5,377 nucleotides of DNA from Actinobacteria bacterium UBA3120. GTDB lineage: Bacteria; Actinomycetota; Actinomycetes; S36-B12. This document shows positions 1 through 5,375 of this stretch, piece after piece; positions within the stretch are counted from its first letter, which is position 1, and each line of letters begins with the position of its first letter. Under the pieces are notes generated by a model. That model did no database searches. It had not been told where the DNA came from and was given only the letters and a program-made list of their open reading frames with translations. The DNA is taken from NCBI GenBank assembly GCA_002365735.1, contig DEZY01000094.1:1-5377 (forward strand), given 5' to 3'. The translations under genes and the position numbers were made by a program.

Positions 1-86
1 TATCCGAGTTGTATCTCATCCGGGAAATCTTGGAATGAAATTTTTACATCTGTGAATCTGATCGACTCCGCATTACGCCTAATTGC

Positions 87-101
87 GATTCCGATGGAAT
101 C
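87..101. repeat. Inverted repeat GATTCC-GAT-GGAATC upstream of the membrane protein gene
   Basis: Two perfect 6-nt arms are separated by 3 nt. If transcription starts at the ATG at 131, the repeat spans about -44 to -30 and so covers the -35 region. That position would suit a regulator binding site. No recognisable -35 hexamer is present there. The arms are short, so chance is a real alternative. Confidence 0.3.
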
Positions 102-118
102 ACTCCCGAGATTATTAG

Positions 119-124
119 TAGGAT
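119..124 (+). promoter_or_regulatory. Candidate -10 box TAGGAT, leaderless start for the gene at 131
   Basis: TAGGAT fits the actinobacterial TANNNT -10 pattern and ends 6 nt before the ATG, which would place the transcription start on the start codon. The same bases contain AGGA at 120-123, 7 nt before the ATG, which could instead act as a Shine-Dalgarno sequence. The sequence alone does not decide between the two. No good -35 element is visible. Confidence 0.4.
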
Positions 125-130
125 CCACGC

Positions 131-967
131 ATGGGAAAATGGGCGGATGGAAAGACATTAAGTAATAAGAGCTGGGGACTACTGAAGGAAAATAAGTATT
201 TTTTGTGGTTCCCAATTATTGGATTCTTGTTTGCCTTGATTCCATTGGCGCTCTTTGGTGGCGGCGCTATTGTCCTCGCCGTTGAGGACATTAACGTATG
301 GGCGATAGCGGTCGGATTTATTGCCTTGATCCTGATCAACTTTGCCGTTACTATCTCGGGGGCAGCCCTAGTGGCTGCCGTCGATGAGGAATTGTCCGGA
401 CGTGACTCAACCTTGGGTTACGGGTTCGGCAAAGCTTTTGGTCGCCTTGGGCCGCTTCTTGTTTGGTCCGTTATTCGCGCCGTGGTGTCAGCACTCTTGG
501 GTCTATTGCGAGGAAATAACAACGGCGGTGCCGCAATTGCCGGTAACCTTCTCGCCGCAATAGGTGCGGCTGCCTGGTCAATCGTTACTTTCTTTGTCAC
601 CCCCTACATAATGCTTAAAGGACTAGGTGCCGTCCCGGCGCTCAAAGCATCCGTGCAGATGGTGAAAGAGAAGTGGGGAACCCAAGTTACCGGTGGTGTT
701 CGAATTGGATTGCGGCTATTGATTCTTATTCTTCCAGCGATCGCTTTGATAATCGGTGGAATTTTCCTCCTCAACGGGTCCGGGGCATCTGTCTCTCTTG
801 GTCTGGTCCTGCTCGCCGTTGGATTTGTGCTGATCATAATTTCTGCACTACTCAGTGCTGCAGTGCAATCGATTTTCTCTGTCGCACTTTTCCACTTCAC
901 TACCGGCGAAGGTGGCTACGGTCCCTTCACTCCCGAGGAACTCAATGGTGTCCTCACCAAAAAGTAG
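131..967 (+). CDS. Six-helix integral membrane protein, DUF6159-like, function unknown
   Basis: This 278-residue protein is dominated by hydrophobic helices at about residues 25-51, 56-84, 108-126, 133-160, 190-215 and 220-256. A short basic and aromatic N-terminus (KSWGLLKENKYFLWFP) precedes the first helix. There is no cleavable signal peptide and there are no obvious catalytic residues. The pattern of a tryptophan/lysine-rich start followed by FP and glycine/alanine-rich helices resembles the DUF6159 membrane proteins of Actinobacteria, but I assign this from memory of the family's look, not from a search. A hydrophilic stretch, AVDEELSGRDSTLGYGFGKA (about 83-102), between helices 2 and 3 resembles the cytosolic loop of that group. 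The ATG start is supported by AGGA 7 nt upstream or by the TAGGAT -10 box. The SDR gene follows after 21 nt on the same strand, with no evident shared pathway. Substrate and role cannot be inferred. Confidence 0.85.
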   Translation: MGKWADGKTLSNKSWGLLKENKYFLWFPIIGFLFALIPLALFGGGAIVLAVEDINVWAIAVGFIALILINFAVTISGAALVAAVDEELSGRDSTLGYGFGKAFGRLGPLLVWSVIRAVVSALLGLLRGNNNGGAAIAGNLLAAIGAAAWSIVTFFVTPYIMLKGLGAVPALKASVQMVKEKWGTQVTGGVRIGLRLLILILPAIALIIGGIFLLNGSGASVSLGLVLLAVGFVLIIISALLSAAVQSIFSVALFHFTTGEGGYGPFTPEELNGVLTKK

Positions 968-976
968 TTTTGCACC

Positions 977-982
977 TATTGT
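977..982 (+). promoter_or_regulatory. Candidate -10 box TATTGT, leaderless start for the SDR gene
   Basis: TATTGT matches TANNNT and ends 6 nt before the ATG at 989, so the mRNA would begin at the start codon. The 21-nt gap after the previous stop contains no purine-rich Shine-Dalgarno sequence, which makes leaderless initiation (or reinitiation after the upstream gene) more likely than ordinary initiation. No clear -35 element is present; such elements are often poor in actinobacterial promoters. Confidence 0.45.
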
Positions 983-988
983 TCTTAC

Positions 989-1720
989 ATGGGAAAACTT
1001 GAGGGCAAGGTTGCATTAGTCTCCGGCGGTGCAAAAGGAATGGGCGCAAGTCATTGCGCTGCTTTAGCGGCTGAAGGCGCCTTCGTGGTCGTTTGTGACG
1101 TTCTCGACGAACAGGGAGCTGCGGTCGCCAAAGAAATTGGCGGGATCTACCTACACCTCGACGTTACCCGTGAGAGTGACTGGATTTCTGCGGTGGCCGC
1201 GACGGAAAAGGAATTCGGTCCCATTGATATCTTGATTAATAACGCCGGTGTCGTTGGTCTCGGTCGAGTTGACACCACCGAGCTTGATGAATGGAACCGA
1301 ATAATTGGAATTAATCTCACCGGGACTTTTCTTGGCATCCGCTACTGCGCTGATTCCATGAAAAAGGCCGGTTCCGGTGTGATTGTGAACATCTCTTCAA
1401 CGGCAGGACTAGTCGGTTACTGCGACATGTCGGCCTACGTTGCCAGCAAATGGGGTGTCCGCGGTTTAACCAAGTCGGCGGCACTTGACCTTGGTCGTTT
1501 CAATATCCGGGTGGTATCCATTCACCCTGGAATTATTGAGACCGACATGGCAGCGGATCTCTCCATTAGCTTTAAGCGGCAGGCAATCCCACGAATTGGT
1601 CAAAGCGAAGAGGTTGCGAAGCTCATGCTCTACTTGGTGAGCGAAGCGAGTTACTCCACCGGTTCAGAGTTTGTTGTTGACGGTGGCCAGACCCTGGGTC
1701 AGGTCTATGACTTGAGCTAG
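989..1720 (+). CDS. SDR-family NAD(H)-dependent oxidoreductase, FabG3/20-beta-hydroxysteroid dehydrogenase type
   Basis: This is a complete classical short-chain dehydrogenase of 243 residues, the usual length. It has the glycine-rich cofactor motif SGGAKGMG (residues 12-19), NNAG (84-87), the structural Asn109, and the catalytic Ser137, Tyr150 and Lys154 (YVASK). It ends with the typical VDGG segment. Asp37 at the end of the second beta strand (VVVCDV) indicates a preference for NAD(H) over NADP(H). The segments GASH, LDVT, NLTGTFLGIR, RGLTKSAALDLG and SIHPG follow M. tuberculosis FabG3 (Rv2002, a 3-alpha/20-beta-hydroxysteroid dehydrogenase) closely, as I recall that sequence. The protein should be cytosolic and reversibly oxidise a secondary alcohol. 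The physiological substrate is not readable from the sequence: a steroid, a 3-hydroxyacyl compound or a xenobiotic alcohol are all possible. The start gives a compact N-terminus (MGKLEGKVALVSGG) as expected. No functional link to either neighbour is evident. Confidence 0.93.
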   Translation: MGKLEGKVALVSGGAKGMGASHCAALAAEGAFVVVCDVLDEQGAAVAKEIGGIYLHLDVTRESDWISAVAATEKEFGPIDILINNAGVVGLGRVDTTELDEWNRIIGINLTGTFLGIRYCADSMKKAGSGVIVNISSTAGLVGYCDMSAYVASKWGVRGLTKSAALDLGRFNIRVVSIHPGIIETDMAADLSISFKRQAIPRIGQSEEVAKLMLYLVSEASYSTGSEFVVDGGQTLGQVYDLS

Positions 1721-1730
1721 TTGGGGAATG

Positions 1731-2489
1731 TTAGTTCGGGAGTTTGCGGAAAATCGGCTTTGGCAGAGCTTTGAGGCCAGCCATGACGAAGCGCAATGGC
1801 CCCGGTGCGTAGACAGTACTTTTCCCCTTTTTGAGTGCGGTAACAATTATCTTGGCAACATCTTCCGGGTTCGTTGTCATGGGTGCTTCCGGTAGGTGGC
1901 TGGTCATGCGGGTGCGAACAAAACCCGGGCGCACAATCAGGACATGAGCCCCGGTCCCGGCGAGTGCTGCGTCAAGACCCTGGGCGAATGCGTCAAGCCC
2001 AGCCTTGGTTGAGCCGTACACGAAATTAGTTCTTCTTGCCCGATCACCAGCAACACTCGAAAGAACGACGAGCGCACCGTGGCCTTGGTTCTTTAATCTC
2101 CGAGCCACGTGTAATCCAGCACTCACCGAACCGGTGTAGTTAACTGTTGCGATTTCAACCGCGTGACTGGGGTCTTCCTCCGCGGTCATTTGGTCACCGA
2201 GGAGACCAAATGCAAGGATCACAATGTCAATGTCTGAGCCGTCAAATGCGGTGTCGATAATCCCGCCGTGTGTTTCAGTATTTTTAGCGTCAAATTCAAT
2301 TGCTTCAACACCGGCGATATTGAGAGCTTGTAATTGTGCGACCGCAGAATCCAGTGACTCAGATGGCCGACCGGCTAACAAGACTCGGCTCAATCGGTGT
2401 CGCGGCATCTCTTTAATCGTCGCAAGTGCGATCTCACTTGTTCCACCAAGAACGAGAACGGACTGGGGTTCGCCGAGAGCATCAAGCAT
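1731..2489 (-). CDS. dprE2: Decaprenylphospho-beta-D-erythro-pentofuranosid-2-ulose 2-reductase (DprE2)
   Basis: DprE2 is the NADH-dependent half of the DPA epimerase: it reduces the 2-keto intermediate made by DprE1 to decaprenyl-phosphoryl-D-arabinose. The 252-residue length matches M. tuberculosis DprE2 (about 254). It is an atypical SDR with the DprE2-specific cofactor motif GGTSEIALA (residues 15-23), AFGLLGD (93-99) in place of NNAG, Asn117, and the triad Ser145, Tyr158 and Lys162 within NFVYGSTKAGLDAF. RPGFVRTRM and the C-terminal IFRKLP are further family signatures. The third glycine of the cofactor motif is Ala21, which I believe is common in this family. The ATG lies 12 nt after the dprE1 stop, and GAAAGG overlapping that stop gives a Shine-Dalgarno sequence 8 nt from the start. 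It is the last gene of the operon. It probably acts as a membrane-associated complex with DprE1 at the inner face of the cytoplasmic membrane. Confidence 0.96.
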   Translation of the reverse strand: MLDALGEPQSVLVLGGTSEIALATIKEMPRHRLSRVLLAGRPSESLDSAVAQLQALNIAGVEAIEFDAKNTETHGGIIDTAFDGSDIDIVILAFGLLGDQMTAEEDPSHAVEIATVNYTGSVSAGLHVARRLKNQGHGALVVLSSVAGDRARRTNFVYGSTKAGLDAFAQGLDAALAGTGAHVLIVRPGFVRTRMTSHLPEAPMTTNPEDVAKIIVTALKKGKSTVYAPGPLRFVMAGLKALPKPIFRKLPN

Positions 2490-2501
2490 GTGGTTGGCCT
2501 T

Positions 2502-3842
2502 TCAGATTTTAAGTCGACGGGATAGATCTGACGCAAACACGCGATTGGGGTCCATGGTGTCACGAATTTCACGCCATTCACCGAGGCGCGGGTAAGTTCT
2601 TGCAAAATTTGTTGGCGATTGGCGGGAATCTTTTGCCAAATAGAGCCGGCCACCCTCTGCGCTAATCAGCGCATCAAGTTGGTCCAGAGCCCGACCAAGT
2701 CCAGGGATACCCGCCGGTAAGTCGACTGCAAGAGTCCAACCCGATTGCGGGAAGGACAGTGGGGCGCGGTTCCCCGGGCCGAACCGCTTGAGCACGGTGA
2801 GAAAACTGGGTGCACCGATTTCACGTAACTTGCTCAATGCCATGCCCACGAGATAACCGGCAGCATCGGGTACCTGGAATTGGTATTGCAGAAAACCACT
2901 CGGTCCATAAATCCTATTCCACTCCTGTACCCCGTCGAGTGGGTGAAAGAAAGCACTGATTCGTTGGAGTTCGCCGATCCGCTCCTTGGGGTGCTTGCGG
3001 TACCAGCCTTCGTTGAAGGCGCGGACCGTCCACTTGTTGAGTGCACCCGTAGGGACAAGTGCTGGAGCGGTTGCAATATTTTTGGGATCATAGGCTTCTG
3101 GGTCTTTAATCCCGTCCAGATTGCATTGCTGAATCGTTGCGTGATCTCCGCGGGTGATGACCCCCCGTCCCGAGGAAGAAACCGAGTCAATCCAAGCAAC
3201 GGTGTAGCGATACTCGTGATCGCGGGCAAACATACGTGACATTACGTCGTCCAGATCATTGCCGCGTTCGGTGTCCACCGTGATGTAGGAACTCGCAATG
3301 GGAATCACGGTGAATGTGGCACTTGTAATTACTCCGGTTAAACCCATGCCGCCCACCGTGGCCCAGAACTTCGGATCCTTCGATGTCAGCGTGTGTTGCG
3401 CACCCAGACCATCAATCAAAGTCAATTCAGTGACATGTGCACCAAAACTACCGTCACGGTGATGGTTCTTACCGTGAATATCTGCCGCGATTGCACCACC
3501 GACAGTAATGATTCGGGTTCCCGCAGAGACTGGAACAAAGAATCCGCGGGGAACAATCTCGCGCAAGATGCTGTCGATACTCGCGCCAGCATTAGCGGTG
3601 ACGCTCATGTTGTCTGGGTTCAGACTGAAGTCGGTCATGGTGGTCATATCGATCACGGTTGCGCCACCGGATTGGGCCGCATCGCCGTAGGAACGCCCGA
3701 GGCCACGGGCAAGTACACCTCGGGAATTTGCCTGCTGGACGAGTTCAGCTATTTGACCGGGGGAATTCGCTTCGACAAGTTGCGCAACGGTGGGCATTGT
3801 GCGACCCCAACCGGACAACTGTGTTGCTACCGCCTCACTCAT
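2502..3842 (-). CDS. dprE1: Decaprenylphosphoryl-beta-D-ribose 2-oxidase (DprE1)
   Basis: DprE1 is the FAD-dependent oxidase that converts decaprenyl-phosphoryl-ribose to the 2-keto form, the first half-reaction of DPA synthesis. The 446-residue protein begins MSEAVATQLSGWGRT, close to the mycobacterial N-terminus. It has the FAD-binding segments ARGLGRSYGD (45-54), VSAGTRIITVGGAIAADIHG (105-124) and KNHH (125-128). The substrate domain carries EWNRIYGPSGFLQYQF (307-322), Lys352 in LKRFGPGNRAPLSFP, and the conserved Lys404 in RLYLAKDSR. FASDLSRRL closes the protein. I chose the ATG at 3842 because it forms an ATGA overlap with the ubiA stop and has GGGAG 10 nt upstream. A GTG 12 codons earlier keeps the frame open but lies deeper inside ubiA and adds residues without family resemblance. 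Position 372 is Ala where M. tuberculosis has Cys387, and position 299 is Phe where I align Tyr314. Neither change should block catalysis. Confidence 0.97.
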   Translation of the reverse strand: MSEAVATQLSGWGRTMPTVAQLVEANSPGQIAELVQQANSRGVLARGLGRSYGDAAQSGGATVIDMTTMTDFSLNPDNMSVTANAGASIDSILREIVPRGFFVPVSAGTRIITVGGAIAADIHGKNHHRDGSFGAHVTELTLIDGLGAQHTLTSKDPKFWATVGGMGLTGVITSATFTVIPIASSYITVDTERGNDLDDVMSRMFARDHEYRYTVAWIDSVSSSGRGVITRGDHATIQQCNLDGIKDPEAYDPKNIATAPALVPTGALNKWTVRAFNEGWYRKHPKERIGELQRISAFFHPLDGVQEWNRIYGPSGFLQYQFQVPDAAGYLVGMALSKLREIGAPSFLTVLKRFGPGNRAPLSFPQSGWTLAVDLPAGIPGLGRALDQLDALISAEGGRLYLAKDSRQSPTNFARTYPRLGEWREIRDTMDPNRVFASDLSRRLKI

Positions 3843-4744
3843 ACGCCTAACGCTCCCATGGCGAAAAGGATCAACCACGCGGCACCGAGAAGTAGTAACG
3901 CTTTGTCTGCGGTCACTGCTTCTTCAGGTGCTTCAGCATCACCTTGATCAATGACAATGCCGTACCTCAAAATTGCTAAGACAAAAGGCAAAACACTCCA
4001 CTCTGCCCACGCCAGAGACGACGGGGTTTGGGCAACGTCAAATGCCCAGAGTGCATACCCCATGATTGTGACGGCGGCCGCAGTTCCCCAGACAAACCGC
4101 AGGTAACTCAAGGAATAACCCTCTAAAGACTTACGTCGGTTCCCTAATGGGGAACCTGCGATCTCCTCGCGCTTGAGTTCGCTGAAACGCTTTCCTGCCG
4201 CCATGAACAGTGAACCAAATCCAGCAACGATGAGGAACCACTGCGAGATCGGCAAATCTGATGCAGCTCCACCTGCAACGGCGCGCAAGAGAAATCCCAT
4301 GGACAGTAATGCAAGTTCGATAACCGGTTCGTGCTTAAGCGCCATCGAGTAACTCACGGTAAATACTGCGTAAGCGAGCACTACTGCTGCTAGCGCGGGA
4401 GCGATGGCATACGAGCCAACCAAAGCGATTACTGCGAGCACCACTGCAAATGAAATTGCTAGTGGAACAGAAAGTTCACCCGCTGCAATCGGTCGCTTGC
4501 ACTTACTGGGGTGTTCGCGGTCGCTATCGCGGTCCTTAATGTCGTTAATTAAATAGGTAGCACTGGAAATCACACAGAACATTGCAAAAGCGCCAACGCT
4601 AGGCCAGAAAATATCTACTTCAAAAAGTTGCCCGGCGGCGAGTGGTGCAGCAAAAACCAAGACGTTTTTTGCCCACTGACGGGGGCGCATGGCCGCAATC
4701 ATTGCAACGGGCAGTGACCTACCCTTAACGTTCGTTTGGGTCAC
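3839..4744 (-). CDS. ubiA: Decaprenyl-phosphate phosphoribosyltransferase (DPPR synthase), UbiA superfamily
   Basis: This enzyme transfers phosphoribose from PRPP to decaprenyl phosphate, the first committed step toward DPA (M. tuberculosis Rv3806c). The 301-residue length equals that family. Family signatures are MRPRQWAKNVLVFAAPLAA (19-37), the Mg/diphosphate-binding motif NDIKDRDSD (67-75, of the form NDxxDxxxD) followed by REHPSKCKRPIAAG, RAVAGG (154-159), and GSLFMAAGKRFSEL (177-190), with SYLRFVWG further on. The rest is a multi-pass membrane fold typical of UbiA prenyltransferases, with the acidic motif facing the cytosol. The GTG start overlaps the upstream stop as GTGA, so translation is probably coupled; no strong Shine-Dalgarno sequence is visible. 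An internal ATG at residue 15 is an alternative start. Its stop overlaps the dprE1 start by 4 nt. The companion phosphatase gene that usually removes the 5-phosphate is not in the window. Confidence 0.95.
   Translation of the reverse strand: MTQTNVKGRSLPVAMIAAMRPRQWAKNVLVFAAPLAAGQLFEVDIFWPSVGAFAMFCVISSATYLINDIKDRDSDREHPSKCKRPIAAGELSVPLAISFAVVLAVIALVGSYAIAPALAAVVLAYAVFTVSYSMALKHEPVIELALLSMGFLLRAVAGGAASDLPISQWFLIVAGFGSLFMAAGKRFSELKREEIAGSPLGNRRKSLEGYSLSYLRFVWGTAAAVTIMGYALWAFDVAQTPSSLAWAEWSVLPFVLAILRYGIVIDQGDAEAPEEAVTADKALLLLGAAWLILFAMGALGV
4138..4156. repeat. Perfect 7-bp inverted repeat inside ubiA
   Basis: GGTTCCC and GGGAACC are separated by 5 nt (TAATG) within the coding sequence, in the stretch for the hydrophilic loop around residues 197-203. 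It could form a stable RNA hairpin in the ubiA mRNA. No U tract follows on the transcribed strand, so it does not look like an intrinsic terminator. Confidence 0.4.
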
Positions 4745-5253
4745 AACAGTGGCCGTTCGATCCGCGCATTTGGTTCGGTGTCACCAATGATGCGGGCAAT
4801 TTGCGGGACAACCAGTCCCCAGGTAATGCCGTGCATGATTGCCAAGACGATTGCCGTGGAAACCAATGTCGCCGTGATGAACGGGGTCGCAATTGACACG
4901 ATGGCAATGAAGGTGCCGACCCAAAACACAATGCGTTGGGCATGGGAAATTCCGCGAAGCAAGAGTGATGCCATCGCGCCTATTTGAGCGGCTGCGATCG
5001 GTACGAGTAAAACGGCGAACCAAAAGACATGAATAGTTGCGCCCTCAAGCACAACATCCATGGGGACCCCAAAGAGTCGAGCGATCGCGAAAACGATGAG
5101 CGACAATAAACCAGACCATACGCCGGTTACCAGTGCCGCATAGGACAAGAACCTGGGTTTGGGGTCAAGTGCCTTCGGTGGCGCAATCGGGGTCTTCGAC
5201 GTTACCCACTCACCCGCATTGGGTGAGGTTGGGGCAGCGGACATAGTGACCAT
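4741..5253 (-). CDS. Four-helix membrane protein, DUF6069-like, first gene of the DPA operon
   Basis: This 170-residue protein has a proline-rich, probably disordered cytosolic N-terminus (about 1-34) followed by four predicted helices at about 36-58, 74-99, 108-126 and 129-150, and a short charged tail. The spacing and the segment with PFITATLVSTA then IMHGITWGLV recall the small DUF6069 family of actinobacterial membrane proteins, an assignment from memory without a search. There are no PAP2-phosphatase signatures and no resemblance to the GtrA-like Rv3789 protein beyond helix number. I chose the ATG at 5253 because AAGAGG lies 5 nt upstream. A TTG at 5310 would add 19 residues but sits in a palindrome without a Shine-Dalgarno sequence, and an ATG at 5244 is also possible. 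Its stop overlaps the ubiA start as GTGA, so it is co-translated with the DPA enzymes and may assist them or move a lipid intermediate. That role is inference only. Confidence 0.85.
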   Translation of the reverse strand: MVTMSAAPTSPNAGEWVTSKTPIAPPKALDPKPRFLSYAALVTGVWSGLLSLIVFAIARLFGVPMDVVLEGATIHVFWFAVLLVPIAAAQIGAMASLLLRGISHAQRIVFWVGTFIAIVSIATPFITATLVSTAIVLAIMHGITWGLVVPQIARIIGDTEPNARIERPLL

Positions 5254-5258
5254 TCTGG

Positions 5259-5264
5259 CCTCTT
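5259..5264 (-). promoter_or_regulatory. Ribosome binding site AAGAGG deciding the start at 5253
   Basis: AAGAGG on the minus strand lies 5 nt before the ATG at 5253. It is 14 nt from the ATG at 5244 and lies downstream of the TTG at 5310, so it supports the 5253 start over both alternatives. Confidence 0.55.
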
Positions 5265-5304
5265 GGGCTGGTTCGTGGGACCCCGACCCGATAATTTCCC
5301 GCCC

Positions 5305-5319
5305 GCTCAATCATTGAGC
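5305..5319. promoter_or_regulatory. Perfect 15-bp palindrome, operator candidate for the DPA operon
   Basis: GCTCAAT and ATTGAGC form perfect 7-nt arms around one central base. A likely -10 box (TAATTT on the minus strand) ends at 5323, so the transcription start would fall inside the palindrome near 5316-5317. A protein bound here would block transcription of the operon. A near-copy lies at 5359-5375. The regulator is unknown and is not encoded in the window. Confidence 0.45.
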
Positions 5320-5322
5320 ACA

Positions 5323-5328
5323 AAATTA
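5323..5328 (-). promoter_or_regulatory. Candidate -10 box TAATTT of the DPA operon
   Basis: On the minus strand TAATTT fits TANNNT and would give a 5' untranslated region of about 65 nt before the ATG at 5253. No -35-like hexamer lies at 16-18 nt; that space is largely a C8 run (minus strand) flanked by CCTACTGA. The call rests on the -10 match and on its position next to the palindrome. Confidence 0.3.
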
Positions 5329-5330
5329 GT

Positions 5331-5338
5331 GGGGGGGG
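5331..5338. repeat. G8 homopolymer in the operon upstream region
   Basis: Eight consecutive G on the plus strand lie just upstream of the candidate -10 box. Runs of this length are prone to slippage and to sequencing or assembly error. A length change here would alter promoter spacing and not a reading frame. Confidence 0.8.
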
Positions 5339-5358
5339 TCAGTAGGAGGGCTTGTCCG

Positions 5359-5375
5359 GCTCAATTTGATTGACC
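5359..5375. promoter_or_regulatory. Second, imperfect copy of the GCTCAAT palindrome
   Basis: GCTCAAT and ATTGACC flank a 3-nt centre. The left arm is identical to that of the 5305-5319 palindrome, and the right arm matches at 6 of 7 positions. The two centres are 55 bp apart, near five helical turns, which is compatible with one regulator binding both sites on the same DNA face. The different centre length (3 versus 1) weakens this. Confidence 0.35.

Larger units (their letters stand above)
1..130. other. Left-edge region without a supported gene
   Basis: I see no gene here that I can support. Three plus-strand readings could be 3' tails of a gene lying to the left: one stopping at TGA 36-38 (tail SELYLIREILE), one stopping at TGA 53-55, and one open into the next gene. 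On the minus strand a frame stays open from GTG 128-126 to the window edge (42 codons) and could be the start of a divergent gene. None has a recognisable motif, and open frames this short are expected by chance. The region also holds an inverted repeat at 87-101 and the likely promoter of the gene at 131. Confidence 0.5.

Noticed and set aside
2421..2447. Ala in place of the third glycine in the DprE2 cofactor motif (GGTSEIALA) as a sign of lost function
   Set aside because: All other signatures and the Ser/Tyr/Lys triad are intact, and I believe this Ala variant is common among DprE2 proteins.
3393..3947. A long plus-strand open frame (184 codons) opposite dprE1 and the end of ubiA
   Set aside because: It is antisense to strongly conserved dprE1 and ubiA coding sequence, has a low-complexity Thr/Ser/Arg-rich translation without motifs, and several shorter frames of the same kind lie opposite the other genes.
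4138..4156. Hairpin in ubiA as an internal terminator or attenuator
   Set aside because: No U tract follows on the transcribed strand, and the sequence lies in an intact coding region. It may be a chance product of codon choice.
5254..5310. TTG start at 5310 for the first operon gene, adding 19 residues
   Set aside because: It has no Shine-Dalgarno sequence, lies inside the palindrome near the predicted transcription start, and the added residues look unlike a conserved N-terminus. The ATG at 5253 has AAGAGG 5 nt upstream.
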